From VBDM01 sp041496705 (GTDB lineage Bacteria > Pseudomonadota > Gammaproteobacteria > Burkholderiales > SG8-39), in contig JBGQFD010000053.1 of NCBI GenBank assembly GCA_041496705.1, forward strand, positions 1-25,976: a stretch of DNA of 25,976 nucleotides, in the 5' to 3' direction. The position numbers and the translations under genes were made by a program. Numbering within the stretch: the stretch's first letter is position 1; the number at the start of each line of letters is the position of its first letter. Positions 1 to 9,235 of this stretch are shown here, one piece after another. Below the pieces are notes generated by a model. It ran no database searches and was not told the origin of the DNA. It worked only from the letters and a program-made list of their open reading frames with translations.

Positions 1-1527
<1,527 letters not shown>

Positions 1528-1555
1528 GGTTTTCCCGGAAAATGAATCATCGATT

Positions 1556-1583
1556 ACGTTGGGGCTCGCGCCCGGACTTCAAG
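1556..1583 (-). promoter_or_regulatory. Sigma32-like heat-shock promoter of lon
   Basis: Reading the minus strand, CTTGAA (1583-1578) is followed by a 13-base spacer and CCCCAACGT (1564-1556). The family consensus is CTTGAA, 11-16 bases, then CCCCATNT, so the -35 is perfect and the -10 matches CCCCA. Predicted transcription starts about 20-25 bases before the lon ATG. lon is a classical sigma32 target, which supports the call. The match was made by eye. Confidence 0.62.
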
Positions 1584-1601
1584 CTCGCGTTCGAGCGAGC
1601 T
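1582..1601 (-). other. Hairpin between clpX and lon
   Basis: A 7-bp perfect inverted repeat (AGCTCGC / GCGAGCT, 6-base loop) lies 14 bases after the clpX stop and overlaps the first two bases of the lon -35 element. No T-run follows it on the minus strand, so it is not a standard intrinsic terminator. It may partly separate clpX transcription from lon. Confidence 0.35.
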
Positions 1602-1614
1602 ACAGATCGCCGCT

Positions 1615-2880
1615 TCAGGCCGTTCCGGCCACCTTGGGCGGCTCGGTGTAGATGAGGAGAGGCTTACCCTCGCCGACAATGGTGTTTTCGTCAACGACGA
1701 CTTTGCTGACGTTCTCCAGGGCCGGCAGGTCGAACATGATGTCCAGCAGCACCTGCTCGAGAATCGAACGCAGCCCGCGTGCTCCGGTCTTTCGCGCCAG
1801 GGCTTTCTTGGCTATGGCCTGAAGCGCCTGGGGCCGAATCTCGAGATCCACGCCTTCCATCCCGAACAGCCTCTGGTACTGCTTGATCAGGGCATTCTTC
1901 GGTTCGGTCAGGATCTGGATGAGCGCCTTCTCGTCGAGTTCCTCCAGGGTGGCCACCACGGGGAGGCGTCCGACGAACTCCGGTATCAGCCCGTACTTGA
2001 TCAGGTCCTCGGGCTCGACGGTACGCAGCACCTCGCTGATGTCCTTGGCGTTCTTCAGGCTCCTGACATCCGCACCGAAGCCGATGCCGCTCTTCTCGGA
2101 GCGGCTGCGGATGATCTTTTCCAGGCCGTCGAATGCGCCACCGCACACGAAGAGAATGTTGGTGGTATCCACTTGCACGAAGTCCTGGTTGGGATGCTTG
2201 CGCCCGCCCTGCGGCGGCACCGAAGCAATCGTCCCTTCGATGAGCTTGAGCAGCGCCTGCTGCACCCCTTCGCCGGAGACGTCGCGCGTGATCGACGGGT
2301 TGTCCGACTTGCGCGAAATCTTGTCGATTTCGTCGATGTAGACGATTCCGCGCTTGGCTTTGTCCACGTCGTAATCACAGTTCTGCAGCAGCTTCTGGAT
2401 GATGTTTTCCACATCCTCCCCGACGTAGCCCGCTTCCGTGAGCGTGGTCGCGTCGGCGATGACGAAAGGCACGTTGAGAAGTCGCGCCAGCGTCTGCGCG
2501 AGCAGCGTCTTTCCGGAACCGGTCGGCCCCACCAGCAGGATGTTCGACTTGGCGAGTTCGACGTCGTCGTTCTTCGAGAGGTGCTTCAACCGCTTGTAGT
2601 GGTTGTAGACGGCGACCGAGAGTATTTTCTTGGCGAGCTCCTGGCCGATGACGTATTCGTCGAGTATTTCGCAGATCTCCCGCGGCGTCGGCAGGTCAGA
2701 CTTGGCGGGTTTTCCGCCTTTGTCGGCCGTGCTTTCCTCGCGGATGATGTCGTTGCAGAGCTCGATGCATTCATCGCAGATGAACACCGAGGGTCCTGCG
2801 ATGAGCTTCCTCACCTCATGCTGGCTCTTGCCGCAGAAGGAGCAATAGAGAAGCTTCTCGCCGCCTGTCTTGTCGCTCAT
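1615..2880 (-). CDS. clpX: ATP-dependent Clp protease ATP-binding subunit ClpX
   Basis: ClpX is the AAA+ unfoldase that feeds substrates to ClpP. At 421 residues it has the normal length. It has the N-terminal zinc-binding domain (Cys13, Cys16, Cys35, Cys38), Walker A GPTGSGKT (118-125, Lys124), the pore loop GYVGE (151-155), Walker B VYIDEID (180-186), the RKH loop (227-229) and the IGF loop that docks on ClpP (266-268). All expected functional elements are present. It starts 16 bases after the clpP stop, so the two are almost certainly co-transcribed and form the ClpXP protease. The ATG at 2880 gives the typical N-terminus MSDKTGGEKLLYCSFCGKSQ. Confidence 0.98.
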   Translation of the reverse strand: MSDKTGGEKLLYCSFCGKSQHEVRKLIAGPSVFICDECIELCNDIIREESTADKGGKPAKSDLPTPREICEILDEYVIGQELAKKILSVAVYNHYKRLKHLSKNDDVELAKSNILLVGPTGSGKTLLAQTLARLLNVPFVIADATTLTEAGYVGEDVENIIQKLLQNCDYDVDKAKRGIVYIDEIDKISRKSDNPSITRDVSGEGVQQALLKLIEGTIASVPPQGGRKHPNQDFVQVDTTNILFVCGGAFDGLEKIIRSRSEKSGIGFGADVRSLKNAKDISEVLRTVEPEDLIKYGLIPEFVGRLPVVATLEELDEKALIQILTEPKNALIKQYQRLFGMEGVDLEIRPQALQAIAKKALARKTGARGLRSILEQVLLDIMFDLPALENVSKVVVDENTIVGEGKPLLIYTEPPKVAGTA

Positions 2881-2896
2881 CTCGTCGTCTCCGCGT

Positions 2897-3565
2897 TCAC
2901 GCCGCCGCAGCCGCCTCGGACCGTGAGGTCAACACCCGATCGACGATACCGTATTTCACGGCTTCGTTCGCCGATAGGAAATTATCCCGGTCCGTGTCAC
3001 GGGATATCTGTTCCACGCTCTGGCCGGTATGCAGCGCCATGATTTCGTTCAGGCGCTGGCGCAAGTAGAGGATTTCCTTGGCGTGGATCTCGATGTCCGA
3101 CGCCTGCCCCTGGAACCCGCCCATGGGCTGGTGAATCATGACCCGCGAATTCGGCAGGCAGTAGCGCTTGTCCTTGTCGCCTGCCGCCAGCAGCATCGCC
3201 CCCATGCTCGCCGCCTGGCCGACGCACAGCGTCGAGACGTCCGGCTTGACGAATTGCATCGTGTCGTAGATCGCAAGCCCCGCCGACACGGACCCGCCGG
3301 GCGAATTGATGTAGAAGAAGATGTCCTTGTCGGGATTTTCGGACTCGAGGAACAGGAGCTGCGCGACGATGAGGTTCGCCGAGATTTCGTTGACGGGTCC
3401 GACGAGGAAGACGACGCGTTCCTTGAGCAGGCGCGAGTAGATGTCGTAGGCGCGCTCGCCGCGCCCGCTCTGCTCGATCACCATGGGGATCAACCCCAGG
3501 TCCTGCGGATCCTGACGGAGCGCCCCGGTCGGCGGCGCTCCTGCTTGCCAGAGTACGCCGCTCAT
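2897..3565 (-). CDS. clpP: ATP-dependent Clp protease proteolytic subunit ClpP
   Basis: ClpP is the barrel-shaped serine peptidase of the ClpXP/ClpAP proteases. The 222 residues carry the catalytic Ser120 (in GQAASMGA), His145 (MIHQPMGG) and Asp194 (TDRDNFLS), spaced 25 and 49 residues apart as in the E. coli enzyme. The first 25 or so residues are the variable propeptide region normally removed by self-processing. The start at 3565 overlaps the tig stop codon (ATGA), which supports this start over the internal Met28. The C-terminal tail ends in a run of alanines. It sits between tig and clpX, the conserved order in proteobacteria. Confidence 0.97.
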   Translation of the reverse strand: MSGVLWQAGAPPTGALRQDPQDLGLIPMVIEQSGRGERAYDIYSRLLKERVVFLVGPVNEISANLIVAQLLFLESENPDKDIFFYINSPGGSVSAGLAIYDTMQFVKPDVSTLCVGQAASMGAMLLAAGDKDKRYCLPNSRVMIHQPMGGFQGQASDIEIHAKEILYLRQRLNEIMALHTGQSVEQISRDTDRDNFLSANEAVKYGIVDRVLTSRSEAAAAA

Positions 3566-4869
3566 GTCGCCGCTCCCATCAGTTCGTCAAAGCCGATCGC
3601 CTTGTCCTCCACCTGGGCGTGCTCGAGAACCCAGTTGACAACGTTCATCTCGACCGCCAAACCCTCGAATTCACTCAAACGTTGAGGCTCGGAATAGACC
3701 CATCTTACCACTTCGAACGGCTGCTCGAAGGTTTGCGCGTGATCGGTGACCAGCGCGCGCACCTGCTCGGGTTTGGCGGCGAGGCCGTGCTCCTTTACCA
3801 GTTCGCCGAGGATCAGGCCGAGGGTCACCCGGCGCCGGGCCTGCCCCTCCAGGACAGCCGGATCGATCGGCAGCTTCTCGAGCTTCACCCCGCGGCTTTG
3901 CAGATCGGCCCGGGCCTGCTGCACCATGCGCTGCAGCTCCATCTCGACTAGCGCTTTGGGCAACGCGATCGACGTCGTGTCGATGAGCGCCTGCATGACC
4001 TTCTGCTTGACCTCGTTCTCGACCCGTTTCTTGATTTCCCGTTCCACGTTGGCCTTGATTTCCTCGCGCATCTTGCCCGTATCGCCGTCGGCGACACCCA
4101 GGGACTTGGCGAATTCCGCGTCGACTTCAGGCAGCTTCGGCGACTCGACGGTGATCACGCTGACCTCGAAGCTCGCCGTCTTGCCCGCGACGTCCTTGCC
4201 TGCATAATCCGCGGGAAAGCTCACGGGAAAAGTCTTCCGCTCTCCCGCCTTCGCGCCGGTGACCCCGGCTTCGAGCTCGGGGAGCAAGCGGCCTTCCCCG
4301 ATCACCAGCGCCATTCCACTTCCCTTGCCGCCGGCGAACTCGCTGCCGTCGATGCGGCCGATGAAATCCAGCGTGACGCGGTCACCCAGTTGCGAAGCGC
4401 GAGTGGCCGCTTCCCAGGCGACCCGCTGCTTGCGCAGGATCGCGAGGGTGCGATCCACGTCGGCATCGTCGACGGCGTGGGTGGGCCGGGCAATCTTCAC
4501 GGTCTTCAGGTCGCCAAGCTTGACCTCCGGATAGATCTCGAAGGTCGCGCTAAAGGCGAGCTGCTTTTCGTCGCCACCCTCGGTCTTGCGCTCGATGCGG
4601 GGGTAACCTGCCACGCGCAGGTTCTGCTCCTGTATGGCTTGCGCAAACGCCTTCTGCACGGCGTCGCCGATCACCTCGGAGCGTACTTGCGGCCCGTAGT
4701 GCTGCTCGACGATACGCAGCGGTACCTTTCCGGGCCGAAAGCCGTCCATGCGAACGGTGCGCGAGAGCTTGCGCAGGCGCTGCTCCACCTCGCGCTCGAT
4801 GTGCTCCGCCGGAACCGCCACGTCCAGCCGCCGTTCCAGCCTGTCCAACGTTTCAATAGTCGTCTGCAT
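3562..4869 (-). CDS. tig: Trigger factor, ribosome-associated chaperone and prolyl isomerase
   Basis: Trigger factor binds the ribosome exit tunnel at L23 and folds nascent chains. The 435 residues match the family length. The ribosome-binding signature GFRPGKVP lies at 43-50. An FKBP-type PPIase domain follows at about 155-245 (GDRVTLDFIGRIDGSEF onward), then the long helical C-terminal chaperone domain. The ATG at 4869 (MQTTIETLDR) was chosen because the open frame upstream of it is only translation through the neighbouring tRNA-Leu. The tRNA CCA end is 17 bases before the start, so tRNA and tig are probably on one transcript. The stop overlaps the clpP start by four bases. Confidence 0.97.
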   Translation of the reverse strand: MQTTIETLDRLERRLDVAVPAEHIEREVEQRLRKLSRTVRMDGFRPGKVPLRIVEQHYGPQVRSEVIGDAVQKAFAQAIQEQNLRVAGYPRIERKTEGGDEKQLAFSATFEIYPEVKLGDLKTVKIARPTHAVDDADVDRTLAILRKQRVAWEAATRASQLGDRVTLDFIGRIDGSEFAGGKGSGMALVIGEGRLLPELEAGVTGAKAGERKTFPVSFPADYAGKDVAGKTASFEVSVITVESPKLPEVDAEFAKSLGVADGDTGKMREEIKANVEREIKKRVENEVKQKVMQALIDTTSIALPKALVEMELQRMVQQARADLQSRGVKLEKLPIDPAVLEGQARRRVTLGLILGELVKEHGLAAKPEQVRALVTDHAQTFEQPFEVVRWVYSEPQRLSEFEGLAVEMNVVNWVLEHAQVEDKAIGFDELMGAAT

Positions 4870-4886
4870 TCCTGAAATCCTGCTCC

Positions 4887-4971
4887 TGGTGCGAAGGAAG
4901 GGACTCGAACCCCCATGCCTTGCGGCGCTGGAACCTAAATCCAGTGCGTCTACCAATTCCGCCACCTTCGC
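4887..4971 (-). tRNA. tRNA-Leu (anticodon UAG)
   Basis: The 85-base minus-strand sequence folds as a type II tRNA. The acceptor stem GCGAAGG pairs with CCTTCGC. The anticodon stem CTGGA/TCCAG holds the loop TTTAGGT (anticodon TAG), there is a long variable arm, and the T arm contains GGTTCGAGTCC. The discriminator A is followed by an encoded CCA (4889-4887). The UAG anticodon reads CUA and other CUN leucine codons. It lies directly upstream of tig. Confidence 0.96.
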
Positions 4972-5037
4972 GGGATGGCACCGCAGCATGCCGGCCTTCC
5001 GCTGCGAGCTCAGCGCGGCGCCGGCAACGGCCGTGCC

Positions 5038-5067
5038 ATTCTACCGCAAAGCCTCCTATACTGTCAG
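5038..5067 (-). promoter_or_regulatory. Sigma70-type promoter for tRNA-Leu and tig
   Basis: On the minus strand CTGACA (5067-5062, five of six to TTGACA) and TAGAAT (5043-5038, five of six to TATAAT) are separated by 18 bases. Transcription would start near 5031, about 60 bases before the mature tRNA 5' end. A plus-strand TATACT (5057-5062), a possible -10 for hpnC, overlaps the -35 here, so the divergent promoters may compete. Its own -35 is poor. Confidence 0.6.
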
Positions 5068-5101
5068 CCTAAGAGCCTGAAACACTTTGAAAAATAGGGC
5101 G

Positions 5102-5914
5102 ATGTCCGCAGGACACTACGAAAACTTCCCGGTCGCTTCGATGCTCCTTCCGGCGTCGCTGCGACGCCCTGTCGCTGCCATCTATCGATTTGCTCGCAGC
5201 GCGGACGACTTCGCGGACGAAGGCGAGGTTCCACCCGGAGAGCGCCTCGCCCGCCTGGAGGGCTATCGGTCGGAACTGCGCCGGCTCGAGGCCGGAAGAC
5301 AACCGGTTTCCCCTCAATTCCTCGACTTGGGCGACGCCATCGAGGCCCATCGCCTGCCGCTTTCGCCCTTCTACGACCTGCTCGACGCCTTTTCCCAGGA
5401 CGTGACCAAGTTGCGCTACGCCAACTTTGCCGAGGTCGCCGACTACTGCAGGCGCTCGGCCGACCCGGTGGGCCGCCTCATGCTGCACCTGTTCGGCGCG
5501 GCCGAGCCGCAGAACCTCTCCCGCTCGGACGCAATCTGCTCGGCGCTGCAGCTGATCAACTTCTGGCAGGATGTTGAAATCGACTTCCGCAAGAACCGCA
5601 TCTATCTTCCACAGGACGAGATGGCCAGATTCGGCGTGACCGAAGCGCAGATCGCGGCGCGCAGCGCTTCGGGCGGTTGGTCGGACCTGATGCACTTCCA
5701 GATCCAGCGCGCGCGAAATATGCTGCTCTCGGGCGCCCCGCTGGCGACGCGCCTGCCGGGCCGCATCGGCCTGGAGATCCGCACCGTCGTGCAGGGAGGA
5801 CTGAGGATCCTGGAAAAACTCGAGAACGCGCGCGGCGACATCTTCCGGCACCGCCCGGTGCTGGGCCCGTTCGACTGGCCGCTCATGCTGACGCGCGCGC
5901 TGGTGATGCGATGA
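5102..5914 (+). CDS. hpnC: Hydroxysqualene synthase HpnC
   Basis: HpnC converts presqualene diphosphate, made by HpnD, into hydroxysqualene on the way to hopanoids. It belongs to the trans-isoprenyl (squalene/phytoene) synthase superfamily. The 270 residues show the first Asp-rich motif DDFAD (35-39) and the second region QDVEID (156-161) followed by RKNRIYLP (163-170). The N-terminal HYENFPVASMLLP is typical of HpnC. I chose the ATG at 5102; a TTG at 5087 would add five unconserved residues. The stop codon overlaps an ATG at 5911, the presumed original start of hpnD (ATGA), but a short duplication now separates hpnC from the intact hpnD frame. Confidence 0.93.
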   Translation: MSAGHYENFPVASMLLPASLRRPVAAIYRFARSADDFADEGEVPPGERLARLEGYRSELRRLEAGRQPVSPQFLDLGDAIEAHRLPLSPFYDLLDAFSQDVTKLRYANFAEVADYCRRSADPVGRLMLHLFGAAEPQNLSRSDAICSALQLINFWQDVEIDFRKNRIYLPQDEMARFGVTEAQIAARSASGGWSDLMHFQIQRARNMLLSGAPLATRLPGRIGLEIRTVVQGGLRILEKLENARGDIFRHRPVLGPFDWPLMLTRALVMR

Positions 5915-5948
5915 CACCTGACGAGTACTGCCGGCAGAAGGCCGCGCA
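5911..5948 (+). repeat. 38-bp direct repeat, copy 1 (original hpnD start)
   Basis: This segment is identical base for base to 6014-6051. It overlaps the hpnC stop through ATGA and encodes MTPDEYCRQKAA, the HpnD N-terminus. The copies are offset by 103 bases, leaving a 65-base spacer (5949-6013). The offset is not a multiple of three, so this copy is out of frame with the rest of hpnD. Confidence 0.93.
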
Positions 5949-5972
5949 TGGTTTCTACGAGCGCGGCCTTCT
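5936..5972 (+). repeat. 12-bp perfect inverted repeat at the hpnC/hpnD junction
   Basis: AGAAGGCCGCGC (5936-5947) and its exact reverse complement GCGCGGCCTTCT (5961-5972) flank a 13-base loop. The left arm lies in direct-repeat copy 1 and the right arm in the insert. The same left-arm sequence recurs in copy 2 (6039-6050), so the right arm could pair with either copy in the mRNA. No T-run follows, so it is not a terminator. Confidence 0.85.
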
Positions 5973-6013
5973 CCCCGAATATCACCTTCGTCTCGGTCAG
6001 AGGCAGCATCCCC

Positions 6014-6051
6014 ATGACACCTGACGAGTACTGCCGGCAGAAGGCCGCGCA
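6014..6051 (+). repeat. 38-bp direct repeat, copy 2 (functional hpnD start)
   Basis: Identical to 5911-5948. This copy is in frame with the remainder of hpnD and so supplies its working start codon. An AGAGG-like ribosome-binding site lies about 10 bases upstream, in the insert (5999-6003). Confidence 0.93.
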
Positions 6052-6847
6052 AAGCGGCTCAAGTTTCTATTATTCGTTCCTTTTCCTGCCACCCGAGCGC
6101 CGGCGCGCGATCACTGCACTCTACGCTTTCTGCCGCGAAGTCGACGACGCGGTGGACGAGCCGAGCGAAGCGTCGGTCGCGCAATCGGCTCTTGCATGGT
6201 GGCGCAGCGAAGTCGCGCAGCTCTTCGCGGGCAGCCCGCAGCATCCGGTAACGCGCGCGCTGGCGCCGCTGATCGAGCCATTCGAGATCGCCCAGTCGCG
6301 CCTGAACGAGATCATCGACGGCATGGAGATGGACCTGAATCAGAGCCGCTATCTGGATTTCGCGGGATTGCAGCTCTACTGTCATCGGGTGGCGGGCGTG
6401 GTGGGTGCGCTCGCGGCGGCGATCTTCGGCTACCGCAATCCGGGCACGCTCGATTACGCCGAGCGGCTGGGCCTCGCGTTCCAGCTCACCAACATCATTC
6501 GCGACGTGGGCGAGGATGCGCGCAAGAACCGCATCTATCTGCCGATGGACGAGCTCAAGCGCTTCGAGGTCAGCGCCGCCGACATCCTGAACGGGCGCTG
6601 CACCGACAACTTCGCGCAGCTGATGTGCTTCCAGGCCGAGCGCGCGAGGCGCTGTTACGACGAGGCGTTCGCACTCCTCCCGCCGGAAGACCGCCGCGCG
6701 CAGCGCCCGGGACTGGTGATGGCTGCGATTTACCGGACGCTGCTCGATGAGATCGCGAGCGACGGCTACCAGGTGCTCCGGCAACGCACCGCACTCACGC
6801 CGGTGCGCAAGCTCTGGATCGCCTGGCGCACCTGGGTCGCCGCTTGA
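6014..6847 (+). CDS. hpnD: Presqualene diphosphate synthase HpnD
   Basis: HpnD condenses two farnesyl diphosphates to presqualene diphosphate, the first committed step of the HpnCDE squalene route. The 277 residues carry both Asp-rich motifs of the squalene/phytoene synthase fold: REVDDAVDE (41-49) and RDVGEDARKNRIYLP (163-177). The start at 6014 (MTPDEYCRQK) lies in the second copy of a 38-bp repeat; the longer frame from 5948 is insert-derived and not conserved. The gene body is intact. The stop overlaps the TTG start of hpnE. The displaced start, about 100 bases from the hpnC stop instead of overlapping it, is the odd feature. Confidence 0.94.
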   Translation: MTPDEYCRQKAAQSGSSFYYSFLFLPPERRRAITALYAFCREVDDAVDEPSEASVAQSALAWWRSEVAQLFAGSPQHPVTRALAPLIEPFEIAQSRLNEIIDGMEMDLNQSRYLDFAGLQLYCHRVAGVVGALAAAIFGYRNPGTLDYAERLGLAFQLTNIIRDVGEDARKNRIYLPMDELKRFEVSAADILNGRCTDNFAQLMCFQAERARRCYDEAFALLPPEDRRAQRPGLVMAAIYRTLLDEIASDGYQVLRQRTALTPVRKLWIAWRTWVAA

Positions 6848-8121
6848 ACCGCGTCGCCGTCGTCGGCGCCGGATGGGCGGGCATGGCGGCGGCTGTCGAA
6901 CTCGCAGGGCGCGGCATTCCGGTCAGCGTGTTCGAGGCTTCGCGCAGCCTCGGCGGGCGCGCGCGCCGCGTCAGCGTCGACGGCATCGACCTCGACAACG
7001 GCCAGCACATCCTCATCGGCGCGTATCGCGATGCTCTCGCGCTGATGCGCAGGGTCGGTGTCGACCCGGAACGGGCGCTGCTGCGCGTTCCGCTGGAACT
7101 TCGCTATGCCGACGGCTTTCGTCTGCGCGCGCCGCGGCTGCCCGCGCCGCTCAACCTGCTCTTCGCGCTGTTCGGCGCGGACGGCGTGGCGTTCGCTCAG
7201 TCGTTCGCCGCGCTGCGCTTCTTGGCCGCGCTGCGCGTGAAGCGCTATCGCGTCGCCCCCGATCGCAGCGTCGCGCAGCTGCTGGACGAGCACGCGCAGA
7301 CCGGCGTGCTGCGCTCGCACCTGTGGGAACCGCTGTGCGTGTCGGCGCTCAACACACCGGTCGAACGCGCCTCGGCGCAGGTGTTCGCCAACGCGTTGTG
7401 CGACGGCCTCGCCGGGCGTCGCGCGAACAGCGACCTCCTGCTGCCGCGCGTCGATCTTGGCCGACTGTTCCCGGAGCCCGCTGCTGCGTACGTCACGGCA
7501 CGCGGCGGCGCGATCGAGCTCGGAGTTCCCGTGCGCCGCATCGAGCGCATGTCCGGCGGCTTCCGTCTCAACGAAACGCAAACTTTTTCTGGCGTGGTGA
7601 TCGCCTGCGGCCCGCACCAGGCCGGGCCGCTGCTGGTGCAACTGCCCGAGCTCGCCGACGCGCTCGCCGCGATCAACGCCTTCGCCTACGAGCCGATCGT
7701 CACCTGCTACCTGCAGCATCCCGAATCGGTATCGCTGCCTTCGCCCATGCTCGGCTTCAGCGGCGGGATCATTCAATGGGTGTTCGATCGCGGCCGGCTC
7801 GGCGGGCCGAAGGGATTGCTCGCCGCAGTGATCAGCGCTTCGGGCGCGCACCAGGAACTGACGAAAGAAGAGCTGACCGCGCGGATCGGGATCGAATTGA
7901 AAGCGGCGCTCGGCGACCTGCCTTCGCCGCGATGGTCGCAGGTGATAACGGAAAAGCGCGCGACGTTTTCCTGCACGCCCGGGCTCGTTCGGCCGCGGGC
8001 TGCGACTGCTGTTCCAGGGCTGCTGCTCGCGGGGGACTACGTGGCGAGCGAATATCCTGGGACGCTGGAAGCAGCGGTGCGGAGCGGGATTGACGCGGCA
8101 AGAAAGCTGATTGGAGATTGA
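6844..8121 (+). CDS. hpnE: Hydroxysqualene dehydroxylase HpnE
   Basis: HpnE is an FAD-dependent amine-oxidase-like enzyme that reduces hydroxysqualene to squalene. The 425 residues begin with the Rossmann dinucleotide-binding motif VVGAGWAGMAAAVELA (about 6-21), then FEASRSLGGRAR. The C-terminal FAD-contact region is GLLLAGDYVASEYPGTLEAA. The start is a TTG at 6844 overlapping the hpnD TGA; no in-frame ATG precedes the nucleotide-binding motif, so a rare start is required. It closes the hpnCDE operon. Squalene-hopene cyclase is not in the window. Confidence 0.94.
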   Translation: MNRVAVVGAGWAGMAAAVELAGRGIPVSVFEASRSLGGRARRVSVDGIDLDNGQHILIGAYRDALALMRRVGVDPERALLRVPLELRYADGFRLRAPRLPAPLNLLFALFGADGVAFAQSFAALRFLAALRVKRYRVAPDRSVAQLLDEHAQTGVLRSHLWEPLCVSALNTPVERASAQVFANALCDGLAGRRANSDLLLPRVDLGRLFPEPAAAYVTARGGAIELGVPVRRIERMSGGFRLNETQTFSGVVIACGPHQAGPLLVQLPELADALAAINAFAYEPIVTCYLQHPESVSLPSPMLGFSGGIIQWVFDRGRLGGPKGLLAAVISASGAHQELTKEELTARIGIELKAALGDLPSPRWSQVITEKRATFSCTPGLVRPRAATAVPGLLLAGDYVASEYPGTLEAAVRSGIDAARKLIGD

Positions 8122-8152
8122 CATCCCTTGCGACCGGATCCTCTAGACTCGC

Positions 8153-8173
8153 CCGCATTCAATCCCCATGCGG
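8153..8173. other. Weak hairpin between convergent hpnE and TctC gene
   Basis: CCGCAT and ATGCGG form a 6-bp stem with a 9-base loop in the 66-base gap between the convergent genes. There is no T-run on either side, so a bidirectional terminator is only a possibility. Confidence 0.25.
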
Positions 8174-8187
8174 AGGCGTTCTAGCGG

Positions 8188-9150
8188 CTATTCATCGGCA
8201 CGGAATCCCGACGCCTTCACGATCGGTGCCCACCTGGCCGTATCTTCGGCCATGCGACTCGCAAGCTCGTCCGGCGTGCTGCCCACCGGCTCCAAACCGA
8301 GTGCGAGCAGCCGCTCGTTCACCTCTGGAGCCTTGATCGCCGACGCGATCGCTGTTGAAAGGCGATCGATTACTGGTCGCGGCGTTCTCGCGGCAGTGTG
8401 AAATGCCTGCCAGCCCGTGCCCTCCATTTCCGCAAATCCCAGCTCTTTGAACGTGGGGACATTCGGTGCCACAGGCGAGCGCTGTGACCCGGAACTCGCA
8501 AGTATTCGTACCTTGCCCGATTGGTGGTACTTGATCACTTCAGATAGAACCGTGATCCCGGCGGGCACCTGTCCGCCGACGAGGTCGGTCACGAGAGGCG
8601 CGCCGCCCTTATACGGAACGAAGATCAAGTCCACGCCAATGGTACGGCCGAGCATCACGCCAAAAAAATGCGGGGGGCTGCCGGCTGTCGGCGTGCCGTA
8701 CGTCGCCTTCGTTGGATTTCCACGAACCCATTCGACGTACTCATGTAAGGTCTTCGCGGGGGACTCCGGGCCAACAGCGAGCGCGAACGGGAAGGTGGCC
8801 GCGAGCGAGACCGGCGCAAAGTCCTTTATCGGGTCGTATCTGAGCCTTGTGTTCATGAGCGGTGCGAATACCGTGACCACGATCGGTGAGATCATCAGCG
8901 TCCTGCCGTCCGGCGCGGCGTTCTTCAGAGCCTCTGCCGCGAGTATGCCGTTCAGTCCCGGTCTGTTCTCGACGATTACGGGCGTACCGAGCGAAGTCTT
9001 AAGTCGATCCACGATGAGCCGGGCGATCACGTCGGACGTCCCACCGGGCGCAAAACCGACGAGGATCCGGACCGGTCCACCTTGTGCGCTTGCGGCGGCT
9101 GCAATCGCGAAGCCAAGAACGGCAAACAGTACTCTTAGTAGTGCGTTCAT
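8188..9150 (-). CDS. Bug/TctC-family tripartite tricarboxylate transporter receptor (orphan)
   Basis: This is a periplasmic solute-binding protein of the TctC (Bug) family, which captures carboxylates and other small organic molecules. The 320 residues start with a Sec signal peptide (about 1-22, cleavage after ASA). The family pattern follows: PVRILVGFAPGGTSDVIARL, VENRPGLNGILAAE, PDGRTLM, VPYKGGAPLVTDLVGGQV and PNVPTFKELGF. The ATG at 9150 has a strong GGAAGGA ribosome-binding site 6-7 bases upstream; longer frames lack this. No membrane subunits (TctA/TctB) are nearby, which is common for the expanded orphan receptors of betaproteobacteria. A poor promoter match, TTGCCT (9216-9211), 18 bases, TACCTT (9192-9187), lies upstream. 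Substrate unknown. Confidence 0.9.
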   Translation of the reverse strand: MNALLRVLFAVLGFAIAAAASAQGGPVRILVGFAPGGTSDVIARLIVDRLKTSLGTPVIVENRPGLNGILAAEALKNAAPDGRTLMISPIVVTVFAPLMNTRLRYDPIKDFAPVSLAATFPFALAVGPESPAKTLHEYVEWVRGNPTKATYGTPTAGSPPHFFGVMLGRTIGVDLIFVPYKGGAPLVTDLVGGQVPAGITVLSEVIKYHQSGKVRILASSGSQRSPVAPNVPTFKELGFAEMEGTGWQAFHTAARTPRPVIDRLSTAIASAIKAPEVNERLLALGLEPVGSTPDELASRMAEDTARWAPIVKASGFRADE

Positions 9151-9235
9151 CGCTTGTCCTTCCCGGATCGCATGGACTAGCTGCTGAAGGTACGCGCCCG
9201 GGCGACGACCAGGCAAGGGAACAAATGCAGCGATC

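Larger units (their letters stand above)
5911..6024 (+). pseudogene. 37-codon stub, duplicated 5' end of hpnD
   Basis: Translation from the ATG overlapping the hpnC stop gives 37 residues. The first 12 are identical to HpnD (MTPDEYCRQKAA). The rest is unrelated and comes from the 65-base insert, and the frame stops at 6022-6024. The stop lies 11 bases inside the intact hpnD, whose start is at 6014. The stub could act as a leader peptide that couples hpnC and hpnD translation, or it may be a relic of the duplication. It could also be an assembly artefact. Confidence 0.55.

Noticed and set aside
4870..4989. N-terminal extension of tig reading AELVDALDLGSSAARHGGSS
   Set aside because: This peptide is the known translation of a tRNA-Leu gene on the same strand. 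The true tig start is 4869.
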